Shown: piece by piece, positions 54,246-63,314 of the stretch
Layout of the letters: every line of letters begins with the position of its first letter
Numbering within the stretch: the stretch's first letter is position 1
Assembly: GCF_014596935.1 (NCBI RefSeq)
Contig: NZ_JACVXC010000001.1
Span: 616,783 to 680,782, forward strand
Source: Aestuariibaculum suncheonense
Lineage (GTDB): Bacteria; Bacteroidota; Bacteroidia; Flavobacteriales; Flavobacteriaceae
Length of the DNA: 64,000 bases
Direction of reading: 5' to 3'
The notes under the pieces: generated by a model
Seen by the model: only the letters and a program-made list of their open reading frames with translations
Told to the model about the DNA's origin: nothing
Database searches by the model: none
Translations under genes and position numbers: made by a program

Positions 54246-55574
54246 ATGAAAAATATATATAAAATTTTATTAGTGATAATCTTAATGCCTTTATTCACAC
54301 TAGGGCAAGGGATTGAATTTGAACAAAGTTCTTTTAAAGAAGCTTTAGCTAAAGCTAAGAAAGAAAATAAGTTATTATTTATAGATGGTTATGCAGTGTG
54401 GTGCGGTCCTTGTAAAAGAATGGAGAAAACAGTGTTTAAAGAAGCTGTGATTGGAGATTATTTTAAAGAACATTTTGTGGCTGTAAAAGTGGATGTAGAG
54501 CGAGGAGAAGGACCAGAACTAAAAGAGAAATATAATATTACAGGCTTACCAGGGTATGTTTTTGTTAATGGTGATGATGAAGTCGTTTACAGAATTTCAG
54601 GAGCTAAGAGTACAGAAGATTTTTTAAAAGAAGTTACAAAAGCTGTGGAATATCAGAATGACCCTAACAGTATTGGAAGACTTAACGAGTTATATGAGAG
54701 CAATAAGAATGATGAAGATTTTGTTAAACTTTATTTAGATAAATTACACGAAAGTCTAGCTAATAATTACACAGATGTATTAGAGCATTACTTAAGTATA
54801 CAAACCTCAATAAAGGAATCAAGTAAGGAAATGGTAATGCTTTTGGCCGACCATAGCTCACAAATTATTATTGGTAGTCAGGCTGCAAGTATTATTGCTA
54901 ATAATATTAAAACGGAGGAATGGAAAAAGTACGTCCGTAAATCTATTCGTGCAACATTTATGTATTTGCCAAAATCGATGATTCAGCAAACTACAGAATA
55001 TGCTATTTTAAAAAGAGATACTACCTATTTAGAGAAAGCATTGTCTGAAGCCCAGAATTTAGGTTTAGTGAGTAAAATAGAGGAGCAAAGAAAGAGAACT
55101 TATACTTATTATTATTTAAATACGGGGCAAGGAGAGAAGTACAAAGCTTTAGCTAAGGATGATATTAAAGAATTTGTAAATTCTTTAAAAAAGGAGGATT
55201 TAAGAGCAGGCTATCAAGATTGGCAAAGAAGAATGGATGAGGGCGATATTTTAGCTAAAGGAAGTATGCCATTTTCAAATAGAATTGGAGACCAGTTAAT
55301 CTCGATGGTTAAGGATTATGCTTTATTTGCTAACACTGAAGAAGAAAAACAAGACGTGTTAGATTGGATGGGAATTGTATATTACATTAGACCAGGAGAG
55401 GCTATAGCCATGAGTGAGTATGCGAATGTATTATATGTTTTTGGTGATAAAAATGAAGCTCTTAGCGTCATGGGAGAAGCTGTTAAAATTGCTGAAAAAG
55501 ATGGGTTAAAAAGAGCTAATGGAATTAAAAAGGATTACGAAATAATGGAAGTAGGAGGTAAATTAACTTTATAA
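54246..55574 (+). CDS. Secreted thioredoxin-like protein, Trx-B
   Basis: 442 residues, same layout as Trx-A: signal peptide to FTLGQ, thioredoxin domain with WCGPCK (Cys53, Cys56) and cis-Pro in GLPGYVFV, and a long helical C-terminal region. By eye it is more distant from Trx-A and Trx-C than these are from each other. It lies between Trx-A and M16-A with short gaps (24 and 29 bp) and no promoter of its own. Confidence 0.85.
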   Translation: MKNIYKILLVIILMPLFTLGQGIEFEQSSFKEALAKAKKENKLLFIDGYAVWCGPCKRMEKTVFKEAVIGDYFKEHFVAVKVDVERGEGPELKEKYNITGLPGYVFVNGDDEVVYRISGAKSTEDFLKEVTKAVEYQNDPNSIGRLNELYESNKNDEDFVKLYLDKLHESLANNYTDVLEHYLSIQTSIKESSKEMVMLLADHSSQIIIGSQAASIIANNIKTEEWKKYVRKSIRATFMYLPKSMIQQTTEYAILKRDTTYLEKALSEAQNLGLVSKIEEQRKRTYTYYYLNTGQGEKYKALAKDDIKEFVNSLKKEDLRAGYQDWQRRMDEGDILAKGSMPFSNRIGDQLISMVKDYALFANTEEEKQDVLDWMGIVYYIRPGEAIAMSEYANVLYVFGDKNEALSVMGEAVKIAEKDGLKRANGIKKDYEIMEVGGKLTL

Positions 55575-55603
55575 TATTATTTTAAGTTACCCAAAGATTA
55601 AAT

Positions 55604-58279
55604 ATGAAAGTTAATATAAAAAGCTTATTAAACTTTCTAAGTATAATAATTATTTCTGCCCATAGTCATGGGCAGAAATTTTTTATGCCAGAAGGTATCA
55701 TTTATAAAAAGCTGGATAATGGTTTTTCTTATTATTTACTTCCAGAGGACAGTGAACGCGGTAAAATTACTGTTAATTTAGTATCTACTGTGGGTTCTTT
55801 GGTAGAACAAACACACGAGCGTGGCGTGGCTCATTTTATTGAACATATGGTTTTTAAAGGGAGTAAAAATTACCCTGGGTTAGAGACCATGCGAACTCTA
55901 GATAAAATGGGGCTTAGAATGGGGCGTGATTATAATGCCAGTGTGAATGGTGATAATACAGAATATCATATAAATTTACCTGAGGGGAATTGGGATTATT
56001 TAAAGCAGACCCTGTTGCTTATGAAAGATTGGGTTGGGGATTTGGAAATGGAGGAAAGCTCCTTTAAAGTAGAACAAAAGGTAGTGATTGAAGAAATCCG
56101 TAAGAGACCGTCAAGGTTTTCTCCATATCTTAACGGTACTATTCTTGAGGGGCACGATGGCTTGGGAACTGAAGACCAGATAAACAGTATCACAGCCGAA
56201 CAGGTTCGAAATTTTTATAGCAAATATTATAAACCAGATAAGTTTGCTTTAGTCATTCAAGGTAAAGTAAACGAAAAAAAAGTAGCTGCGTTTATTGATA
56301 AATTATTTGGTGCCCTTCCCAAAAATACAGACAATTTAGTCCGCGATTATATGGATTTATCATCAACAACAGTTATCGATTCTAATTTTGAGTCTCCGGT
56401 TGCAAAGAATGAAAATTTGTTGATACTGGCATTTAAATTGCCAAGCTATTCTGTAGACGATTTTGCGGCGTTTAGAAGAAACTTCACCCAATATATCTTC
56501 AATAAAATATTGGAGCATCGTCTTAGCTCTTATTCTGGTCATGGAATTAAAGAGGCCAAGGTGAGTAATAGTAATATTTTACCAGGAACTTTGATGTTTA
56601 ATTTCAGATTAAAAGGTGACGAATCGGTAACCTATAAAACTATGTTGGAAACGTTTTGTAAGGTAGTAGCCGATGCCAGAACACATGGGTTTACTCAAAA
56701 GGAAATTGATTTCTATATCAATGATTTTATTAAATGGAATGAAATCAACCGAAATGAAGAACATTGTACCCTTATTGATGTATTACAGCATGTTTTACAT
56801 GGAGATGTGCCGCTTTCAAAGGTCTCTTATCTTAAATTATTGAGAGAACTTCAAGACGATTTAAAGCCACAAGATTTCAATTCTTTGCTAAATGAATTTC
56901 CTGATTATTATAAAACTATTTTATATAATAGTTCTTTAGATTACTGGACTGAAGGGTTTAATGAAGCTTATATCTTAAATGAATTAGCAAGCATAAATCA
57001 AAAATATGTCAACCAAAAAGCATATACTTTTGGTAATCTTAAAAGTAGTTTTGTGATTAGGTCTAAACCAGATATGCCCGAAATACATCTGGAAAAAATA
57101 ATCCCTGAAGTTATTTTAAGTAAAAAGCAGTTAGGTACAGGGCTATATTTGTTGAAATACAAAAATGGTCTTTCGGTTGTGGTTAATAATGATCCGGAGG
57201 TGAGTCCGGAGGTTCGTATAGTTTCTAAGCATGGGCTAAATAGGCTGCCGAATGAAGATCGATTGCTTTTTAGTGAAGCCGTTAGGTATTTGAATAGTAA
57301 ATTTGGAGATTACTCAAGTGAAGAATCTTCGGCTTTGCTGCGTAACTATCTGATTTCAGACAAAACTTTTGTAAATAAGGATTATTATGAGTTTGAAATG
57401 AGATGCAACAATGTTGGCTTAAATTATGAAAATTTATTAAAAGCATTTCATTTGGTAGTAGGCGAAGAACAGGTTCCAGATAGTTCGGTTATTATTGATA
57501 GATTAAATAAAAGCAAAGTATTAAACGAAGAAGACAAGGCTAAGTTTAATAACCAGATGCTTATGCGTTTATTTAATTATAATCAAATGTTTAAGCGCAA
57601 CTTTAAAGGTGCTTATGTTTATGTTGGAGGGGATTTGCCAGAGGATATCGATGATTTAATTTCAACATATTTAGCCTCTGTAGCACCTGTTTCAATACCT
57701 CAAACAATTTCCTTTGAAAAGGAAGAGGAGTCTTTCCCTAACCTAAACTATATTGAAGAGAGTAGGGGAAGTCTTCAAAAACGAGCTAGCTTTATTTTTA
57801 AAAGAGGCTTTTCAGAAGCGTATACATTAGAAGAAGAATTAATAGCGACTATTATTTCAGAGTATGGTTATATGAGAATGTTCGATATTTTACGTAAAAA
57901 ATACGGTCTAGTATATTCCCTTGGGGCTACTGGTTTTGGAAGCAAAGGAAATAAAGTGTCAACTGTAAGTTTACGTTACATAGCAGATAATACTAATCTA
58001 ACACGATGCAAAGAGCTGATGACTAAAGAAGTTTTAAAACCAATGAGTCAAGGTATTATTTCAGATGAGGATATTGCAATAAGCAAGGCTAAAGTAACTA
58101 GTAAATTTTATTTAAATTTTTATGAGGACGAAGTGCTTAGTGATACGTATTTAAAAATGGGGTTACAATACGGTAAATTGTTTTCACTGGAGGAGTTAAA
58201 AAGAGCTATAGATAAAATTTCGCCAAAATTAATTAGAGAGCAAATGAAGTATTTAATAGATGTTTCAGAGCCTTTTTGA
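55604..58279 (+). CDS. Periplasmic M16 zinc protease, M16-A
   Basis: 891 residues. Signal peptide to about residue 23. The inverted zinc motif HxxEH is H77-F-I-E80-H81, and the region with the third ligand is VEQKVVIEE (E157, E164). A second, catalytically silent M16 half follows, with ILRKKYGLVYSLGATGFG near the C-terminus. M16 enzymes enclose and cut unfolded polypeptides of limited size. It is co-transcribed with Trx-A and Trx-B. By eye it is diverged from M16-B. Confidence 0.9.
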   Translation: MKVNIKSLLNFLSIIIISAHSHGQKFFMPEGIIYKKLDNGFSYYLLPEDSERGKITVNLVSTVGSLVEQTHERGVAHFIEHMVFKGSKNYPGLETMRTLDKMGLRMGRDYNASVNGDNTEYHINLPEGNWDYLKQTLLLMKDWVGDLEMEESSFKVEQKVVIEEIRKRPSRFSPYLNGTILEGHDGLGTEDQINSITAEQVRNFYSKYYKPDKFALVIQGKVNEKKVAAFIDKLFGALPKNTDNLVRDYMDLSSTTVIDSNFESPVAKNENLLILAFKLPSYSVDDFAAFRRNFTQYIFNKILEHRLSSYSGHGIKEAKVSNSNILPGTLMFNFRLKGDESVTYKTMLETFCKVVADARTHGFTQKEIDFYINDFIKWNEINRNEEHCTLIDVLQHVLHGDVPLSKVSYLKLLRELQDDLKPQDFNSLLNEFPDYYKTILYNSSLDYWTEGFNEAYILNELASINQKYVNQKAYTFGNLKSSFVIRSKPDMPEIHLEKIIPEVILSKKQLGTGLYLLKYKNGLSVVVNNDPEVSPEVRIVSKHGLNRLPNEDRLLFSEAVRYLNSKFGDYSSEESSALLRNYLISDKTFVNKDYYEFEMRCNNVGLNYENLLKAFHLVVGEEQVPDSSVIIDRLNKSKVLNEEDKAKFNNQMLMRLFNYNQMFKRNFKGAYVYVGGDLPEDIDDLISTYLASVAPVSIPQTISFEKEEESFPNLNYIEESRGSLQKRASFIFKRGFSEAYTLEEELIATIISEYGYMRMFDILRKKYGLVYSLGATGFGSKGNKVSTVSLRYIADNTNLTRCKELMTKEVLKPMSQGIISDEDIAISKAKVTSKFYLNFYEDEVLSDTYLKMGLQYGKLFSLEELKRAIDKISPKLIREQMKYLIDVSEPF

Positions 58280-58354
58280 TTGTATTTAAAAAATAATTAA
58301 ATCTTATTTACGGCTGTAAAAGGAGTTAACAGCTGTGTTGTTATTGTGACCTAT

Positions 58355-58382
58355 TGTCACTCTAAGCTAGAAATATTGCGTC
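58355..58382 (+). promoter_or_regulatory. Candidate FecI-sigma promoter, copy 3 (Trx-C operon)
   Basis: TGTCACTC (58355-58362), 14 bases, TGCGTC (58377-58382), then TTATTTATAAAGAGC, close to copy 2 beyond the core. The Trx-C ATG is 50 bp downstream. Confidence 0.75.
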
Positions 58383-58432
58383 TTATTTATAAAGAGCTGT
58401 CTTGTTAATTAGCTAAACTTAAAGCAAACCAT

Positions 58433-59770
58433 ATGAAAAAGAGCATTTTATCATTTTTAACATTCATTCTTATAGGCATTTTAAAGTTATCTGCTCAGGG
58501 AATTGAATTTCAACATATCTCATTAGAAGAAGCGCTTAAAAAGGCAGAAACTGAAAATAAACTTGTATTCGTAGATTTTTACACCGCTTGGTGTGCCCCA
58601 TGTAAGATAATGAATAGAGATGTATTTCCTCTTAGTGAAGTAGGTGAGGTTTACAACAAGCATTACATAAGTATAAAGTTAGATGCTGAAAAGGAAGGAG
58701 CAAAAGCAGCGGCCAAGTATAAGGTAAATTCTTTTCCTACATTCTTGTATCTTGAAAGTGATGGCTCTGTAGCTCTTAAGGATACCGGTCGTATGCCAAC
58801 TGCAGATTTCATTTCAAAAGCAGAACAAGCCTTGGCTTCTATCGGAAGTGCATATAGTTTAGAAAAACTAAAGGAAGACTTTCCAAATAAACAAAACGAT
58901 GAACGTTTTCTTAAAATATATTTGTCTAAAATGGATGAATATGGTCAGGATTTAACAGAAGGTTTTAATGCTTGGTTAAAAGTGCAAACAGAGATAGAGG
59001 AATCAAGCATGGAAATGTTTGAGTTATTATCAAAGAATACAAGATATATTGTTTTGGGGGAGAAGGCAGATCAAATTTTAAAAGAGAATTACGAAGCCTA
59101 CCAAAAGGCAGCCTCGCCTTGGCAAACAAAAATGTTATCAAGATTAAAACCTCAAATTTTAAATAATACTAAAAAAGAGGCCCTAAAACGAAGAGATGCA
59201 GAGTTATTTAAGGCCTATATGGAATCATATAAAACATTGCCAGAGGTATATGTTAAAGATGAAGAATTAATTAATTCAGAACTCACGTATTATGTTTTAA
59301 TCAATGATAATGAGTCGTATAAAGACTTGATTGAGAGCTATATGGATAGCTTGATGCATGAAAAGCTGATTAGAGAAATTCAGGAAGATGATTTGAAATC
59401 TTACAACAGGTATAAGCTTGCGTATGAAAAAGATCCTATACCAGCAAGGAAAGCAATGGTGGAAGCTTCTGAAGAGGGCTTAAAAGCGACTAAAATTCTA
59501 AAGGATATTGCAGGGAAAGGAACGGCTTATTTACAGCGTGTTTCTTCAAAAAAGGAATATGAAACCTTGAATAGCTGGATTGATTACGGTTATGAATTAA
59601 AACCTGAAAGCTGCTACATTGATGATCTTAGATCTAGAATGTACATAAAGCAGAATAAAGTGAAAAAAGCTTTAAAATTTAAAGAAAGAGCTATAGATAA
59701 TTGGCCAAGATCAGATAAGAAGTTTGTGAATAAGGAATATGAACTTGAACAATTAAGAAAATCACTTTAA
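58433..59770 (+). CDS. Secreted thioredoxin-like protein, Trx-C
   Basis: 445 residues, the closest relative of Trx-A in the window (IEFQHISLEEALKKAE against the INFHHISLEEALEKAE of Trx-A). The active site is WCAPCK (Cys54, Cys57), with Ala in place of Gly, and the cis-Pro is in SFPTFLYL. The helical C-terminal region keeps the DFPNKQNDERFLKIYLSKMD and AWLKVQTEIEESS segments. It has its own copy of the regulon promoter and is followed by M16-B, 94 bp away. Confidence 0.85.
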   Translation: MKKSILSFLTFILIGILKLSAQGIEFQHISLEEALKKAETENKLVFVDFYTAWCAPCKIMNRDVFPLSEVGEVYNKHYISIKLDAEKEGAKAAAKYKVNSFPTFLYLESDGSVALKDTGRMPTADFISKAEQALASIGSAYSLEKLKEDFPNKQNDERFLKIYLSKMDEYGQDLTEGFNAWLKVQTEIEESSMEMFELLSKNTRYIVLGEKADQILKENYEAYQKAASPWQTKMLSRLKPQILNNTKKEALKRRDAELFKAYMESYKTLPEVYVKDEELINSELTYYVLINDNESYKDLIESYMDSLMHEKLIREIQEDDLKSYNRYKLAYEKDPIPARKAMVEASEEGLKATKILKDIAGKGTAYLQRVSSKKEYETLNSWIDYGYELKPESCYIDDLRSRMYIKQNKVKKALKFKERAIDNWPRSDKKFVNKEYELEQLRKSL

Positions 59771-59814
59771 ATTATTTAAATAGTTAATTACCTAATATTA
59801 ATATTTATACAACT

Positions 59815-59850
59815 AGGCAGCATGTTTTTTTTTAAACAGAAAAGCTGCCT
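59815..59850 (+). promoter_or_regulatory. Hairpin between Trx-C and M16-B
   Basis: AGGCAGC (59815-59821) pairs with GCTGCCT (59844-59850), and inside it TGTTT with AAACA. The T-run is in the inner loop, not behind the stem, so it may be an RNA stability or processing element that sets the ratio of the two proteins. A weak terminator is possible. Confidence 0.55.
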
Positions 59851-59864
59851 TATTACTTTATAAA

Positions 59865-62669
59865 ATGCGGAATATTTTATTATTAATCTTTACCATTCTA
59901 ATATCATTAAGTGTATGCGCACAATCTGGTATAGATATGTCTCAGCAGGTACCTTTCGATAAAGAATTTAGAATAGGAGTCCTTCCAAACGGATTAACCT
60001 ATTACATCAAGCACAACGAAACTCCAAAAGGTAAAGCTAGTTTTTATTTATATCAAAATGTAGGTGCCGTTTTAGAAACCGATAAGCAAAATGGTTTAGC
60101 TCACTTTTTAGAGCATATGGCGTTTAACGGAACGACGCATTTTCCAGGAAATAGCATGATTGATGTTCTGGAAAAAAAAGGGGTTAAGTTCGGTAAAGAA
60201 ATTAATGCCTATACATCAACAAATAAAACAGTGTATAATATTAGTCAAGTGCCTGTTACAAGAGAGGAGGATCTCGATACCTGTTTATTAATTTTAAATG
60301 ATTGGTGTAACGAATTATCTCTTACGGATGCGGAAATAGATTCAGAAAGAAAGGTGATTCAGGAAGAATGGAGACAACGCTACGATGCCAATTATAGATT
60401 AGATCAGCAGTTAAAAGACGTCAAATACAATCACAGTATTTATTCCAAACGCGATGCCCTGGGGAGTATGGATGTGGTACAAAACTTTAAGTATAAAGAA
60501 TTAAGAGCGTTTTATAATAACTGGTGTCGCACCGATTTACAGGCTATTGGTATTGTTGGTGATTTTAATGTGGACGAAGTTGAAGCTAAAGTAAAGGCCT
60601 TGTTTTCTCAAATTCCTGCGGTTAAGAACCCTGAAGAGCGTGAGTACGTTATAATTCCTGATAATGACAAGCCCCTTTATAAAGTAGCAACCGATAAAGA
60701 GGTTAAAAATGTAGGGTTTACTTTAGAGATCAGACATTTTTATGAAAAGGACAATACTCAAGCCCAATTGCGGGAGACATTTGTGAATGCTTTTTTTAAT
60801 ATTTTAATCAATCAGCGATTAAAAGAAAAATCATTGAATGCCAAGCAGCCATATATTACGGCAAGAGTGTTGTGTGGCGATTTTGAGAAGAATTATAAGG
60901 TATTTAATTTAAATTTTAATGCTAATGAAGTAAATGTGAATTCGGCATTAAAATCGGTTTATACCGAAATGCAACGTGTGGTACAACATGGATTTACTGA
61001 AAAGGAAATCGATCGTTTAAAATCGGAAATGCTAAAGAAAAATGAGTCAAGAGGAAAGGGGAGATTAAGACAAAATTCTGATGCGATTTGCAAGAGTATT
61101 AAAGATGCATATCTAGATGGAGTGGCTGTATCAGACAATGAATTTAATTATTACTTCCTGAAAACAGTCCTTCCTACTATAACTAAAGAGGAGGTGTCTG
61201 ATTTTGTAAAATCCTTTTTAACAGAAAAGAATCGCGTTTTTATGATTACCGGACCTGATAAAGAGCCATTAAAGGTGCCTTCATTAGCACAGATTGAAGC
61301 AATTATAGCAAAAGTTGAAGCTTCAGCCTTAGAACCTTATGTTGAAAAAGCTCCTATAAATGTATCGCTTTTAGATACGCTTCCGGAGGGAGGTAAGATA
61401 GTAGGGGAAAAACTTTTAAAGGGGTATAAAGCTGTAGAATGGCAATTAAGTAATGGAGCTAAGGTAATTTATAAAATCAGTAACAATAAAAAAGGGACTC
61501 TTGAATTAAAAGCAGTTAGCCCGGGAGGTGCATCTGTATACGATGTTAAAGATATTCCTTCGTTGCAGGCGGTTAGTTTAGCAAATAAATTTGGAATTGG
61601 AGATTTGGATCCGTTAACGTACAACAAGGTAATGGTTAATAATTCTGCCAAATCAAATGTTAGTTTAGAAACTTATTTTGAAAAAGTTACAGCGAGTGCG
61701 TCAACAAAAGATGTAGAATCCATGTTTCAGTTGGTCTATATGCATTTTGAAAAGCCACGATTTGATGAGGCTAAGTTTGATGAGTTAATGGCCGGTAACT
61801 ATGGCAGTCTTAAAAGTCCTTCCCAAAATCCGAATACATTAATAGGAAAGGCTTATAAAACCTTAGCAGCGAATGGAGATCCAAGATATTTTGAATACGA
61901 TAAGACTTATCTTGATCAAATTTCATTTGAAAGGATGAAAGAGATTTATAAGGAGCGCTTTAGTAATCCTGGCGATTTTACATTTTATTTAATAGGAGAT
62001 GTGCCTTTTAAAACCGTTCAGTCTTTAGTAGAAAAATACATTGGAGCAATTAAAGCCGGAAGTAAAAAAGAAAGTTGGAAACCTTTGGAAGATTATTTTC
62101 CTAAAGGATTTAACACACATCGTGTTGAAATTCCAATGGAAGCTCCTAAAGCGACCGTAGTCATAAAAATGCAGAAGCCGTTGGCGTATAATCGTGAGCG
62201 CATTGTACATCACACTATTCTTGGTCAAATATTAAATATCCGATTCATCGAAAATATTCGAGAGAAAGAAGGAGGCGTATACACCATAGGGGTAAATGCC
62301 GGAGATATTAGAGTGCCTTCTCCTCAACTAAGTATGGATATTTCTTTTAACTGTGATCCTGAAAATGCAGAGCATTTAAATAAGCTCGTTAACAAAGAAT
62401 TAGAACAAGTAACAAAAGAGGTGAAGCAATCTGATTTAGATAAGGTGGTTTTAAATCTAAAAAAGAATCAACCGCTCTTAAAACGTTCAAACGCCTATTG
62501 GATGGAAACCCTGCAAACCTATTATAATTATGGAGAGAACATGATGGCTCCAGAATATTTTGATACTATCTTGGATAAAGTAACTGTAGAAGATATTAAA
62601 AAAGCAGCTAGTTATTTCTTCGATAATCCTAATGTTTTAAATATTATTTTTGTTCCTGAAGCGAATTAA
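59865..62669 (+). CDS. Periplasmic M16 zinc protease, M16-B (PqqL-like)
   Basis: 934 residues. Signal peptide to CAQ (residue 20). HxxEH is H80-F-L-E83-H84, and the third-ligand segment is ERKVIQEEWR (E161, E168). The segments FGKEINAYTS and, near the C-terminus, NIREKEGGVYTIGV resemble E. coli PqqL, which has nearly the same length. PqqL is linked to a TonB-dependent receptor in the Fus-type protein-import pathway. It is downstream of Trx-C and ends at a terminator. Confidence 0.92.
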   Translation: MRNILLLIFTILISLSVCAQSGIDMSQQVPFDKEFRIGVLPNGLTYYIKHNETPKGKASFYLYQNVGAVLETDKQNGLAHFLEHMAFNGTTHFPGNSMIDVLEKKGVKFGKEINAYTSTNKTVYNISQVPVTREEDLDTCLLILNDWCNELSLTDAEIDSERKVIQEEWRQRYDANYRLDQQLKDVKYNHSIYSKRDALGSMDVVQNFKYKELRAFYNNWCRTDLQAIGIVGDFNVDEVEAKVKALFSQIPAVKNPEEREYVIIPDNDKPLYKVATDKEVKNVGFTLEIRHFYEKDNTQAQLRETFVNAFFNILINQRLKEKSLNAKQPYITARVLCGDFEKNYKVFNLNFNANEVNVNSALKSVYTEMQRVVQHGFTEKEIDRLKSEMLKKNESRGKGRLRQNSDAICKSIKDAYLDGVAVSDNEFNYYFLKTVLPTITKEEVSDFVKSFLTEKNRVFMITGPDKEPLKVPSLAQIEAIIAKVEASALEPYVEKAPINVSLLDTLPEGGKIVGEKLLKGYKAVEWQLSNGAKVIYKISNNKKGTLELKAVSPGGASVYDVKDIPSLQAVSLANKFGIGDLDPLTYNKVMVNNSAKSNVSLETYFEKVTASASTKDVESMFQLVYMHFEKPRFDEAKFDELMAGNYGSLKSPSQNPNTLIGKAYKTLAANGDPRYFEYDKTYLDQISFERMKEIYKERFSNPGDFTFYLIGDVPFKTVQSLVEKYIGAIKAGSKKESWKPLEDYFPKGFNTHRVEIPMEAPKATVVIKMQKPLAYNRERIVHHTILGQILNIRFIENIREKEGGVYTIGVNAGDIRVPSPQLSMDISFNCDPENAEHLNKLVNKELEQVTKEVKQSDLDKVVLNLKKNQPLLKRSNAYWMETLQTYYNYGENMMAPEYFDTILDKVTVEDIKKAASYFFDNPNVLNIIFVPEAN

Positions 62670-62693
62670 TTTAATTCAATTTACCGGTAAATT

Positions 62694-62731
62694 AAAAAGG
62701 GAATAAGCTTCAAAACTTATTCCCTTTTTAA
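62694..62731. terminator. Bidirectional terminator after M16-B
   Basis: AAAAAGGGAATAAG (62695-62708) pairs with CTTATTCCCTTTTT (62716-62729) around a short loop. It closes the M16-B transcript and overlaps the 3' end of the opposing gene. Confidence 0.85.
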
Positions 62732-63211
62732 TTTCTCTGTTTTAAAAAGACTCTTGATAATATTTATAAGATATACAATCTGACTTAAAAAAACGATAAA
62801 AGCAACTAGATATATGGCATTGGTTATATTATTATTTGCGTCGTATTGCATGATAGAAACGTGTAAACAAACGGAGATGATCCAGATGATAAAAATACCG
62901 CCAAATGTTAACGTCACATGAATAATGTTTAAAGATTGTGATAGACATTTTTCTGCTTTATGCATAATCCAGTAGCCGAGTCCCATAAAGGCGAATAACA
63001 AGGAAATAGATAGAAATAAATGAAAGCGACTAAAAATGTAATACGTATCGTAAATACTTAATTGTATCGTGTCGTTTCTACTATATGCCGCATTTAAAAT
63101 GATAATAGGGATGGAAATCCAAAATATCAGATACGGTCTGTCTAATAGTTTGTACAACATGTCAAATAGGTTTTGGTTTAGGTTAGGGAGCAAATGTTTA
63201 TAAACATCCAC
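62717..63211 (-). CDS. Four-helix membrane protein, COX1-like motif
   Basis: 164 residues with four hydrophobic segments (about 28-42, 63-83, 95-118, 130-152). The segment LSIYDTYYIFSRFHLFLSIS recalls the HDTYYVVAHFHYVLS part of cytochrome oxidase subunit I, with only part of the histidines kept. The heme and copper ligands of a full oxidase are absent. The start could be the ATG at 63211 or a downstream one at 63160. Function unknown. Confidence 0.6.
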   Translation of the reverse strand: MDVYKHLLPNLNQNLFDMLYKLLDRPYLIFWISIPIIILNAAYSRNDTIQLSIYDTYYIFSRFHLFLSISLLFAFMGLGYWIMHKAEKCLSQSLNIIHVTLTFGGIFIIWIISVCLHVSIMQYDANNNITNAIYLVAFIVFLSQIVYLINIIKSLFKTEKLKRE

Positions 63212-63314
63212 TAATCAAATATATACAAGACGAAAATAATTTCCTATGTAGAATTAAATTATTCGTTAAACGGTAGATGATGATATCATTAAGATAGTAT
63301 TTAGTCAACAACCA

